Shown piece after piece: positions 35,101-43,500 of a stretch of 60,313 bases of DNA; position 1 is the first letter of the stretch; each line of letters opens with the position of its first letter. The notes beneath the pieces were generated by a model. The model saw only the letters and a program-made list of their open reading frames with translations. It made no database searches and was not told where the DNA came from. Source of the stretch: an uncultured Bacilli bacterium. GTDB taxonomy: Bacteria; Bacillota_I; Bacilli_A; RF39; UBA660. A program made the translations under genes and the position numbers. Location of the stretch: positions 1-60,313 of the forward strand of contig CAKOXP010000009.1 in NCBI GenBank assembly GCA_934130175.1, given 5' to 3'.

Positions 35101-37164
35101 GGAACTAATCCAAATTCAAAGTTAATAATAACTGGAAATCCAACATATTACGCTAATGCTTCTATTTCATCATTTAATGTAATCTATGATTATGAGACAA
35201 ATGGTGGAAGTAGTACAGCGACAAATGAAAAATTTGCTTATGGTGAAAGTATTGATTTAAGTAAAACGGCAACAAAAGAAGGATATACATTCAAAGGATG
35301 GAATACTTCTAAGGACGCAACAGAAGGATTAAAAGAATTAAAGATGGGAACGAAAGATGTTAGACTATATGCAATCTTTAAAGATGAGACAAAACCAAAA
35401 TGTAGTTTTTCAACATCAGATGCAATAGGATTAAATTCAAATGCAATTTTAACACTTACATGTAGTGATGCTGGAAGTGGAATTAATCCAAAAGATTTAA
35501 GTTCTTCTATAACAGTAAGTTCAAATGGAAAACTTGTAAGTGTATCAGAACCTAGTGTTGTAGTAGCTAATAAAAAATATTCTTATGTTGTTACAATTCA
35601 AGGAATAAAAGCAGGAACATTTACAGCAAGTCTAAAAGCTGGATCAATATCAGATGTAGCTGGTAATTCAAATGATGCTGTGACAAGTTCTAATATTGCT
35701 GTAAAAAAAGGAAATATTACTCCTAGTGTTAATATGACAGGATATACTTATGGAGGAGTAAAATCAGAACCAACAGTAAGTGGTAACTTGGAAAATGGGG
35801 CGGTTGCTTATTATTACAATACAACTAATTCAAATAATGGAGGAACATCTTGGAGTACAGTTGCTTCTTCAACTTCATTAAATGCAGGTACATATTATAT
35901 GTATGCGATAGTAGGAGCAACAGAAAACTATAATGAAGTAACTACTGAACCAGTTAAATTTGTGATTGGGAAAGCAGCAGGAAGTGTAGAATTATCAGCA
36001 ACTTCAGGACAGATTACTTATGGTACAGCAAGCACTTCATTTACTGTTACAAAAAATATATCTTCTGGTAGTTTGACAGTTACTGATAATAATGCAACAG
36101 CAACAAGTAACATATCAGGAACAACAGTTACACTTACTAATTTGGGAACAATAAATGCAGGTACAAATATTAACGTTACTGTAACAAGTGCTGAAACTAC
36201 AAATTATAAAGCCGCAACAGCTAGTTATACGTTATCAATAATAAAGGCAAATATTAATCCTACTATAAGTATGAGTGGTTATACATTTGCAGGAACAAAA
36301 CAAACACCATCAGTAAGTGGTAATTCAGGTAATGGAACAGTTACTTATTACTATAATACAACTAATTCAAATAGTGGAGGAACATCTTGGAATACTGTAA
36401 CAAGTTCGAGCTCTTTAGCAGTTGGAACCTATTATATGTATGCAACAATTGCTTCAACTACTAATTATAATGGAGCAACAACAAAACCAGTATCATTTAC
36501 CATTTCAGGAATTAAAAGAACGGTAACATTTGCATCTAATGGAAATACTATTTCAACACCATCAGGTTGCAGTTTATCCGGAAGTAATGTTGTATGTTCT
36601 TGTACAACTACAGGAACAAGCTTAGCTTGTAATATAACATCACCAACGATAACCGCACCAACTGCTACACCTAGTGTAATAGGATTTTCTACTGGTAGTA
36701 CAACATATACTAATAGTTATAGTAGTAATACAGCAAAATCGATAAGTTCAGATGCAACTTATTATGCTCAATCAACTGCTCAAGAAAAAACGTATTCAGC
36801 TACTCTTACTAAAGGTACTAATGTATCATCAATTGGAAAAACAATACTTTCTTGTACTATTAATGCAACCTATAATGGTAAGACACAGGCTACATCTTGT
36901 ACAACAAGTGATGTATTGCCTTCAATAACACCTAATTCTGGTTATGTAACAGTAGGATGGACTAAAAAAGATACTACTACACCAGTATACGCAGTAGGAA
37001 CGTCATTGACATTAACAACATCAAGCTCTGTGTACATTTCAAATGTTCGTGCTGCAATGGCAAGTGAAGTCTCTTATAGTAATTCAGAAGTAAAAGATGA
37101 AAGTGGTAATGTATGTAGTAATGTTCAATGTGCACTAGATTCAATAAGTAGAACATTAAAATAA
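32119..37164 (+). CDS. Giant secreted surface protein with SipW-type signal, TasA-like domain and repeats
   Basis: The 1681-aa protein begins with a hydrophobic segment ending GTSFAYF, the SipW-dependent signal type, then a TasA/camelysin-like domain (about 33-190). Three 148-residue repeats follow (about 195-640) with Ig-like parts (FSSSD, VTITVTDK) and TCKLTTKG cysteine hairpins. Further repeats each carry a Cys pair; one InlB/Listeria-Bacteroides-type repeat lies at about 1020-1090, and MBG-like modules near 1198 and 1377. The C-terminus has the SEVSY...VQCALDSI motif and no LPXTG or anchor. It is probably an extracellular matrix or adhesion protein. Confidence 0.85.
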   Translation: MNSKSKINYRIKLLGLLVVLLVLIMGTSFAYFKLTQSGKNTNVIKAGSLKLLLDESTTDGISITKAIPVTNTTGLKEKGYTFKLVNQDRKGVKYKIYLDDMDLENGKTRMPDRVVKYNLTKNDTQGESKLLTTTGENPNRILESGTIDGKSTNDYTLKLWIDEAAETDIMNTVFAAKLRVVAEVDKDAPIKSDMTVDLDDENKKLDLDGKNPNDFDFSSSDEDIATIDKDGNIVTPGGHGEVTITVTDKETGVKKEYTLTITKTLTATFIKQTGISKIEKDSTTCKLTTKGIDSCSIKLPSQTAEKGYTALGWSLDKDATSGIKSTIEIDKDIKMYSVAKKNIIDIDSDDKKIDLGGKDPGNLDFSSSDDSIGKVDKDGNFIPGGGHGDVTITITDKTTGEKEDITYNITKTLTATFIKQTGISEIEKESATCKLTTKGVNTCSVKLPNQTAEKGYTALGWSKEKDATSGVKSTIEISEDTKIYSVAKKNIIDVDSEDKKIDLGGKNPENFEFSSSDNSIGKVDKDGNFIPGGGHGDVTITITDKTTGEKEDITYNITKTLKATYVTQNGVLSISKDSDTCKLTTKGIDTCSVELPTIVTNSDYQALGWNKDKTSHVGITKSISISEDTNIYTITKKNEIVLTASFKKGLVGINSIGSNSLSCTIDSVYNNEEQATTCNIVLPEINTLDSYTAVGWSEVENDTKATAIGTTIAIDSNKTFYTVIKKDEITLTATFNKNGAISLDGSTESEIKKSCLIESVYNNEEQKTSCTITSPTIEASEATPIVIGYNEDIDSTIATVKANSLLELTTDKKYYALTKSSLKTITVTFNKNGAKSLSSKTDDTVNESCIIPITYNGVSQNKACNITSPSIEGSEATPNVIGFSVAIDNHSSSWNVNSIKAVSEDNTYYAQTYQNEKTITADFKIASSDKIASIQNSEGKSITSTADKVSESCKIAKTYNGVVQSTSCEITTPIITVKDGYHGPYFATSKDATSGTNPNSKLIITGNPTYYANASISSFNVIYDYETNGGSSTATNEKFAYGESIDLSKTATKEGYTFKGWNTSKDATEGLKELKMGTKDVRLYAIFKDETKPKCSFSTSDAIGLNSNAILTLTCSDAGSGINPKDLSSSITVSSNGKLVSVSEPSVVVANKKYSYVVTIQGIKAGTFTASLKAGSISDVAGNSNDAVTSSNIAVKKGNITPSVNMTGYTYGGVKSEPTVSGNLENGAVAYYYNTTNSNNGGTSWSTVASSTSLNAGTYYMYAIVGATENYNEVTTEPVKFVIGKAAGSVELSATSGQITYGTASTSFTVTKNISSGSLTVTDNNATATSNISGTTVTLTNLGTINAGTNINVTVTSAETTNYKAATASYTLSIIKANINPTISMSGYTFAGTKQTPSVSGNSGNGTVTYYYNTTNSNSGGTSWNTVTSSSSLAVGTYYMYATIASTTNYNGATTKPVSFTISGIKRTVTFASNGNTISTPSGCSLSGSNVVCSCTTTGTSLACNITSPTITAPTATPSVIGFSTGSTTYTNSYSSNTAKSISSDATYYAQSTAQEKTYSATLTKGTNVSSIGKTILSCTINATYNGKTQATSCTTSDVLPSITPNSGYVTVGWTKKDTTTPVYAVGTSLTLTTSSSVYISNVRAAMASEVSYSNSEVKDESGNVCSNVQCALDSISRTLK
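33227..33353 (+). repeat. 127-bp DNA repeat, copy 1
   Basis: By eye this stretch is identical to 33671-33797, at a period of 444 bp (148 codons), within the giant gene. The identity at silent sites shows recent duplication or gene conversion. Confidence 0.85.
33671..33797 (+). repeat. 127-bp DNA repeat, copy 2
   Basis: Second copy of the 33227-33353 segment. Exchange between the copies would delete or add exactly one in-frame 148-residue module. Confidence 0.85.
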
Positions 37165-37171
37165 GATTGTA

Positions 37172-37202
37172 AATCAGGCAAAAATTTGCTTGATTTTTCT
37201 TT
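37172..37202 (+). terminator. Rho-independent terminator of the first giant gene
   Basis: AAATCAGGCAAA and TTTGCTTGATTT form a 12-bp stem with one G-T wobble, followed by TTCTTT. Its 3' arm contains TTGATT, which may double as the -35 box of the next gene. Confidence 0.8.
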
Positions 37203-37220
37203 ATGGGGGGGGGTTATAAT
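37190..37220 (+). promoter_or_regulatory. Promoter with nine-G tract in the spacer (candidate phase-variable switch)
   Basis: A G9 run (37205-37213) ends one base before a perfect TATAAT (37215-37220). The best -35 candidate is TTGATT (37190-37195), giving a 19-base spacer; loss of two G would make it 17. G runs of this length are conspicuous in so AT-rich a genome. Length change by slipped-strand pairing would alter promoter strength. The -35 assignment is the uncertain part because it lies in the upstream terminator. Confidence 0.65.
37205..37213 (+). repeat. Homopolymer G9 tract
   Basis: Nine consecutive G, the longest G run I see in the window. It is intergenic, immediately upstream of the -10 element of the tail-fibre-like gene. 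Confidence 0.95.
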
Positions 37221-37251
37221 TGTTTTAGATATAGTAAAATAGGTGATGTTT

Positions 37252-37965
37252 ATGTCTAGGATAAAAAAGATAGAAAGTTTAAAATATATAGTTTTAGGAA
37301 TGTTAATAAGCGGTGTTATGTTTGGAACGGGAGCACATGCTGCAACCGTAATATCAGCTAACAGAATTAGTTACACAGATAATTCGTCTTTAGGAGCAAC
37401 TGATGTTCAAGCAGCAATAGATGGAACATGTACTAAATTTAGTAACCAATTAGTAACATTAGAAAGCTCTATAATAAATAAAATATATCCAATAGGTAGC
37501 ATATACATTAGTGAAACGGATTCTAAAGTTACAGATGTAGAAAAAAGATTTGGTGGGAAATGGGTAGAGTATGCGAGTGGTAAAACATTGATAGGTTCTG
37601 GCGCTGGAACAGATTCAAATGGAAAAACTCAAACTTTTTCAGTATCAAATAATAGCGATAATTTAGGAGAATATACTCATTCACATAAATATGGTCTTCA
37701 ATTTGGCTCTTATTGGGGTTTATTTTCAATTGAATCAGACGCAAATGCTGGTTTATTAAATTATTCAGATAAGACAAATTTTACCATTACTAATGATATG
37801 TATGGTGGAGGCGGTAGTGGTAATTTTCAGTATAATTCGGGAATTACTCCATCAATGTCTTATATATCGAAAAACGTTATATATCGTCGGGTTATAGCAA
37901 ATAGTTCATATGAAAATAGTCTACAACCATATATTACTGTCTATATGTATAAAAGAATAAAATAA
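37252..37965 (+). CDS. Secreted phage tail collar/fibre-like protein
   Basis: The 237-aa protein has a signal peptide (about 11-31, ending AHA-A). ISYTDNSSLGATDVQAAID follows, the short motif common before trimeric coils of phage tail fibres, then a coiled stretch and a collar-like part with YPIGSIYIS...FGGKWVEYASGKTLIGSG and a later THSH. Tail collar proteins of phage normally lack signal peptides, so this looks domesticated for export. The start ATG at 37252 has AGGTGA at proper spacing; the in-frame GTG (37243) and ATG (37246) upstream lie within that SD. Its expression may be switched by the G9 tract. Confidence 0.7.
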   Translation: MSRIKKIESLKYIVLGMLISGVMFGTGAHAATVISANRISYTDNSSLGATDVQAAIDGTCTKFSNQLVTLESSIINKIYPIGSIYISETDSKVTDVEKRFGGKWVEYASGKTLIGSGAGTDSNGKTQTFSVSNNSDNLGEYTHSHKYGLQFGSYWGLFSIESDANAGLLNYSDKTNFTITNDMYGGGGSGNFQYNSGITPSMSYISKNVIYRRVIANSSYENSLQPYITVYMYKRIK

Positions 37966-37976
37966 TATAGTTGTCT

Positions 37977-38000
37977 AAAACTACTTGTAGTAGTTTTTTT
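37977..38000 (+). terminator. Rho-independent terminator
   Basis: AAAACTACT and AGTAGTTTT form a 9-bp stem with a TGT loop, followed by a run of T. Confidence 0.92.
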
Positions 38001-38048
38001 TTTCTGTTTGTGCTAAAATTAATACAGAGAATATTAAAGGAGATTATA

Positions 38049-38954
38049 ATGGCAAAAAGGAATAATAAGAATAAAAATCACAAAAAAAATACACTATTTA
38101 AATTATTATTATGTATTTTATATATATTTGTTATAGTTGTTTTAATTTACTCATCTTATTCTATATTTAAAGATGAAGATAAGATTGTATCATGGAAGGA
38201 TGTTACAAAAACAAATCAATATGCTTACTTAGAAATAACTCAAATGAGTGAGGCATTTGCTCAAATAAATGATAAACAAATTCATTTCGTAATGGAAAAA
38301 GAATCAACAGGAGCGTGGCATACTTACTTAATTGCCATAAAAAAAGATGATTATAGTAAATATAAAAACATAATAGATTTTACCTATGAGAGAACAACAG
38401 AATCTCCAAAACCAATAAAAGTTTATGGTTATCCAAAAGAGATTCCAAGTAATGTAAAAGCTTTAGCGATAAAAAATATTACAAAATTTGTTCCCATTGA
38501 AAATCAAGTTGTTATTAATGATAAGAATTTTGAAAAGTACTTAACTAATACATATTTGGATACAACAATGGAAAAAACACATCCTTTTAATTATTATGTC
38601 TTAATATTACTTATAATGTCATTTGTAATGTTTATCATTATAATATATACAATTATTGAAAAAGATAAATCATCACCTAAGAAAGTTAAGACTAGTAAAT
38701 CTAAGAAGAAAAAGAGTGCTAAGGAAGAAGTTATTAAAAAAGGTAAAGATTCTAATAAAAAGAAAAATATAGAAGAAACTAATAATAAAAAAGAAAAAGT
38801 ATCAAAGTTAAAAACTACTAATACTTCACAAAAAACTAAATCTACAGATACAAAGAAAGAAAATTCTAGTGTTTCACAAGTGTCTAAAAAAACTAGTCTA
38901 AATAAAAAAGATATTTCTAAGAAAGAAAAAGAAGATGATTTAGAAATTATTTAG
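38049..38954 (+). CDS. Two-helix membrane protein with long lysine-rich tail
   Basis: The protein of about 301 aa has two transmembrane helices (about 17-38 and 183-206) bracketing an extracellular domain of about 140 residues. An extremely lysine/serine/threonine-rich, probably disordered cytoplasmic tail follows (about 212-301). I do not recognise the family. The ATG at 38049 follows AAAGGAGATTATA; the longer frame upstream includes the previous terminator and is not translated. FemAB follows after 14 bp, so a wall-related role is plausible by context. Confidence 0.7.
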   Translation: MAKRNNKNKNHKKNTLFKLLLCILYIFVIVVLIYSSYSIFKDEDKIVSWKDVTKTNQYAYLEITQMSEAFAQINDKQIHFVMEKESTGAWHTYLIAIKKDDYSKYKNIIDFTYERTTESPKPIKVYGYPKEIPSNVKALAIKNITKFVPIENQVVINDKNFEKYLTNTYLDTTMEKTHPFNYYVLILLIMSFVMFIIIIYTIIEKDKSSPKKVKTSKSKKKKSAKEEVIKKGKDSNKKKNIEETNNKKEKVSKLKTTNTSQKTKSTDTKKENSSVSQVSKKTSLNKKDISKKEKEDDLEII

Positions 38955-38968
38955 AAAGAAGGTATTCT

Positions 38969-40195
38969 ATGAAATTTATAAAATTAACAGAAAAAGAATA
39001 TAGAAATTTTTGGGAAAATCATCCTTTAAAAACATTTTTATCAGCACCTGAAATAGGTCATTTAAGAAAGAATAATGGTTGGGATTTAGAATATGTAGGT
39101 GTTAAAGATAATAAATCTTTAGTAGCAGCTACTATGTTAGTATCTATTAAAAGAAAACTTGGTAAAAAAGAGTTTTATTCCCCAAGAGGTTACTTGATTG
39201 ATTTTAATAATAAAGAGTTGGTTAACTATTTTACTGAAGAATTAAAAAAATATATCAAGAAAAATAATGGTTACGTTTTAAGAATAGATCCTTATGTAAT
39301 ATATAAACAAAGAGATATTGATGGTAATATAGTAGAAAATGGTATTGATAATTCTTCTGTTGTTAGTAATCTTTATAGATTAGGATTTAAAAAAGTTCCA
39401 ATAAAAGATATGGAACAGGTAGGATGGATGTTTTCTCTAGATATAGGAGAGAAGAAAGAAAAAGAAATATTAGATGAGATGAAGCCAAATACTAGAAATA
39501 CTATTAGAAAGGCTTCTAAGATTGGAATTACTATTAGAGAGTTAGCTTATGATGAATTAGATAAATTTCAAGATATAATGATTCAGACTGGACAAAGAAA
39601 AAACTTTTCTATTAGAAAACTTTCATATTATCAAGATATGTATAAACTATTACATGATAAAAATCAAATAAAATATGTAATTACTGAACTAGATTTAAAT
39701 AATTATTTAGAAAGATTAGAAGAGGATAGAGAAAAAAAAGTTAAAGAATTATCAAAATTAAATGATGCTAAGTATAATGACGGTAAAAGAAAATCATTGA
39801 ATAATGAAATATCATCTTTTGACAAGCGAATTAAGGAAACAAAAGATATAAGAAAATCTACTGGTAAAGATAAAATTATTTTATCTGGATCTATGTTTAT
39901 TATGATTCAACCTGAAATAATTTATTTATCTAGTGGTAATTATGAGGAATATTTACATTTTAATTCTCAATATTTAATTCAATGGGATATGATTAAATAT
40001 GGAATTGCTCATAAATTTAAGAAACATAATTTCTATGGAATACCTGCTAATATTAATGAAAGACCAAAAGATTATGGGATTTATGAGTTTAAGCGTGGGT
40101 TTAATGGTTATGTGGAAGAATTAATTGGTGAGTTTGAATTACCAATTGCTAAAGAGTATTATATATTAAAATTAATTCATAAAATTAGGAAGTGA
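38969..40195 (+). CDS. FemAB-family aminoacyl-tRNA-dependent peptidoglycan ligase
   Basis: It would add amino acids from aminoacyl-tRNA to the lipid-linked wall precursor to build the interpeptide bridge. The 408-aa chain has two GNAT-like halves (TFLSAPEIGHLRKNNGWD at the start; FNSQYLIQWDMIKYG near 330) and the coiled-coil arm (about 245-295) typical of FemABX. The presence of this arm suggests a branched, cross-bridged peptidoglycan. Added residue unknown. Confidence 0.9.
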   Translation: MKFIKLTEKEYRNFWENHPLKTFLSAPEIGHLRKNNGWDLEYVGVKDNKSLVAATMLVSIKRKLGKKEFYSPRGYLIDFNNKELVNYFTEELKKYIKKNNGYVLRIDPYVIYKQRDIDGNIVENGIDNSSVVSNLYRLGFKKVPIKDMEQVGWMFSLDIGEKKEKEILDEMKPNTRNTIRKASKIGITIRELAYDELDKFQDIMIQTGQRKNFSIRKLSYYQDMYKLLHDKNQIKYVITELDLNNYLERLEEDREKKVKELSKLNDAKYNDGKRKSLNNEISSFDKRIKETKDIRKSTGKDKIILSGSMFIMIQPEIIYLSSGNYEEYLHFNSQYLIQWDMIKYGIAHKFKKHNFYGIPANINERPKDYGIYEFKRGFNGYVEELIGEFELPIAKEYYILKLIHKIRK

Positions 40196-40199
40196 AATT

Positions 40200-40448
40200 A
40201 TGCATTATGAATATATTCCAGAAGGAGTATGTAGTAGAAAAATAGAATTTGATATTATTGATAATAAAATAAAAAACCTAAAATATACTGGTGGTTGTAA
40301 TGGAAATTTAAAAGCTATATCAAGATTAGTAGAAAATATGGAAACACAAGATATCATAGATAAATGTAAGGGTGTAAAATGTAGAGAAAAGGAAACTTCT
40401 TGTATTGATCAGTTAGTAAAGGCATTGGAAGAAATAAAGTTAAAATAG
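40200..40448 (+). CDS. TSCPD-domain protein (TIGR03905-like)
   Basis: The 82-residue protein has the pattern YIPEGVCSRKIEFDI, TGGCNGNLKAISRLVE and GVKCREKETSCIDQL. This matches the small stand-alone TSCPD proteins, related to the C-terminal domain of class II ribonucleotide reductase. Five Cys suggest metal binding. It starts four bases after femAB. Confidence 0.88.
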   Translation: MHYEYIPEGVCSRKIEFDIIDNKIKNLKYTGGCNGNLKAISRLVENMETQDIIDKCKGVKCREKETSCIDQLVKALEEIKLK

Positions 40449-40462
40449 ACTTTATTTTTTTG
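40432..40462 (+). terminator. Rho-independent terminator
   Basis: AAATAAAGT and ACTTTATTT form a 9-bp stem across the stop codon of the TSCPD gene. A T run follows. Confidence 0.75.
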
Positions 40463-40484
40463 TTTGAAATTAGGTAATTTTAAA

Positions 40485-40513
40485 TTGCAAATATCAACAA
40501 TCTAAGATATAAT
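40485..40513 (+). promoter_or_regulatory. Sigma-A type promoter of the second giant surface gene
   Basis: TTGCAA, a 17-base spacer and TATAAT are present, 35 bases before the ATG. Confidence 0.65.
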
Positions 40514-40548
40514 TGTAATAGTATAAGGTGTGAAAGGTGTTGATATAG

Positions 40549-43500
40549 ATGCCAAGAAGAGGAGAGACTGGTTCTAAATATAGAAAAGTAAAAATATCTA
40601 ATGAGAAGATAAGACAAAGAAATAAAAAAGAATATGCGAAGATAATAGTTTTGGCAGCTTTTTTGCTTGTAATAACAATAGGAGGAAGCTATGCGTTATT
40701 TCAAACAACAATAAAAGGAAATAAACAAACAGAAGTAGTGGCAGGGATATTAAAAGTAGAATATGAAGATAAAAATACAATAAGTCTAAATAATGCATCA
40801 CCACTAACAGATGTAGAAGGATTAAATCAAGAACCATATACATTCACAGTAAGAAATATAGGAACATTAAATGGAAAATATACAATCTATCTAGAAGAAA
40901 AGGAAGGAAATACACTAGATAAAAGTAATATAAAATATTCCATAAAAGAAGGAGAAGGAGACTGGAGTAGTCCAGTGTTATTATCAAGTGGATTAGTACT
41001 AAAAGAAAATAGGATTTTAGAAAAGGGAGAAGAAGAAACATATCAAATAAAGATGTGGTTAAAAGAAGATGCAACAAATGAAGTACAAGGACAAACATAT
41101 AAAGCAAAAGTAGTAGTAAATGTAGTCCAAACAAATACAGAAAATATAGTAACAACAAATCCAGTAATAAAACTAAATGGAGAAAGTGTAGTAAAAATAA
41201 ATCAAAATGAAGAATATGTAGATGCAGGAGTAAGTAGTGTCTCATCACGTGAAGAAATAAGCCTAGATAAAGTAAAAGTAAGATATGAATATAATAATGG
41301 AGAAACAACAGAGAGTGTAGAAAAAATAGATACAAGTAAAGTAGGGATATACTATATATATTATGAAGTAGAAGATAGTAAAGGAATAAAGGGAATTTCA
41401 ACAAGAGTAGTAAATGTAGTAAAGAAAGGGACAAATACTCCAACAATAGTGTTAAAGGGAGAAGAAGAAATAAGTCTAGACTATAAAGAAAAGTATGTAG
41501 AAGCAGGATATGAAGCAAGAGATGTAGAAGATGGAGAATTAACAGATAAAGTAGTAGTAGAAGGAGTAGTAAATAGTGAAGTAGCAGGAACTTACATAAT
41601 AAAATATATAGTAATAGATAGTGAAGGAAATACAGCGAGTGTAGTAAGAAAAGTAATAGTAAATGGAAAGAGTCAAGGTTTAACAGCGACAGTAAAAAAA
41701 GAGGAAGAGGAAAATATAAGTACAACAGTAACAATAGAAGCAGACTCAGAATCAGAGAAAGCATATTATGCGGTAACAACAACAGATAAGAAACCAGGAG
41801 ATAGTGAATATAAAGAATTAGTAAATAAAAAAGTAAGTTTAAATATAGTAAAGAATGGAAGATATTATATCTTCGTAAAAGATAGTAAAGGAAACGTAGT
41901 CAAAAAGACAGTAGATATAACAAATATAGATGAAACAAAACCAAGTTGTAGTTTTGAAGATGGAGGATATGTAGAAAAGGGCAAAACAAAAGAGATAGAA
42001 TTAACATGTACAGATCCAGCAGATATAGCGACAACAAAAATAGAAACAGAAAGAATAGAAGTAAGTGATAGTGAAGTAGGAGAAGTAGAAAGTATAAGTA
42101 TAGGAGAGAAGATAAATAAAGGATATAAATATAAAGTAACAGTAAGAGGAAAAGAAAGTGGAAACTTCACAATAAAATTAAAAGGAAATAGTGTTTTAGA
42201 TAAAGTAGGAAATAAGAATGAAGAAGTAGAGTCAAGTAGTATAAAAGTAGTGAGTATGGATGTAGGAACATCAGAGATAGAATTAGATTTAACAGGAACA
42301 ACAGAAAAGCAAATAGAAATAAGTGGAACAAATATAGGAAAGTTAAGCTATGAAAGTAATAATAAAGAAATAGCGATAGTAACAGAAGAAGGAATCGTAA
42401 AGGCAGTATCACCAGGGGTTACAACCATAACAGTAACAGAAGCAAACAGTGGAATAACTTTGAAAATAAATGTTGCTGTTTTCAAAACTATTGCCGCTCA
42501 TTTTGTAAAAAATGGAACAGGTGTCAGTGACATAGAAAAGGTTAGGGAAGAATGTAAAATTAAAGATTCAAGTGGCAAGTGTTCACTTACTTTACCTGGG
42601 TTTACAACAATAAATGGCTATAAAATAATTGGTTGGGGAGTAAGTAAAACAGCAACCGAAGGTATATCTCCAGCAACAGAAGTTACTATTAGTGAAGATA
42701 CAACATATTATTCTATTAGTGGTAAAACCTTAACTGCAACATTTATAAAAAATGGTGCAACATCACTAGATGGAAGTACTGAAGAAAAAATTCAAAAATC
42801 TTGTACTCTTTATAACTCAGATGAGTCTTGTGAGGTGATTTCTCCAACAATAGTAGGAACTAAAGATACGCCTATAATTATTGGTTTTTCAACAGAAGCT
42901 GATAATCATGTAAGCACATGGTCTCATGCAACTATTGGAAATTTAACAAGTGATGCAACATATTATGCTCAAACCAAAAGTACTGAAAAAGATTTAACTT
43001 CAAAATTTATGATTTCATCATTAGATAAAGTAACTAAAATAGAAAATTCTAATGGAATTAATGTTACCAATACAACAGATGCTTTAGAAGAAAAATGCCA
43101 AGTGCCAGGAACTTATAATGGAAATGCACAAGCAACAAGTTGTGAGGTAACAACACCATTAATAACAGTAGCAACTGGTTATAAAAATGGTTACTGGAAT
43201 AAAAGTATTTCTGCAACAACTGGTTTAGCTTCTGGAAGTAAAGTTGAAATATCAGATAATGATATCTATTATGCTAATGCTGTATTAAATCAATATAAAG
43301 TAACATATGACTATAAAACAAATGGTGGTACAGCAGTATCTAAGGAAAGTGAAAACTTTACAATTGGAACAGCTATTGATTTAACACCAACTGCAACAAA
43401 AGCAGGATATACATTTGTGGGATGGAATACAGATAAAACAGCAACAACAGCATTATCATCAATTGATATGGGAAATAGTGATATAACTTTATATGCTATT

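Noticed and set aside
37971..38048. N-terminal extension of the lysine-tail membrane protein
   Set aside because: The extra frame runs through the terminator hairpin of the preceding gene; the ATG at 38049 follows a strong AAAGGAG SD.
40844..41782. Long leucine-rich open frame on the minus strand inside the second giant gene
   Set aside because: It is a shadow of A-ended codons of the real gene (complement of AAA/AGA/ATA-rich sequence gives CTT/TTA). It has no SD and no plausible protein character.
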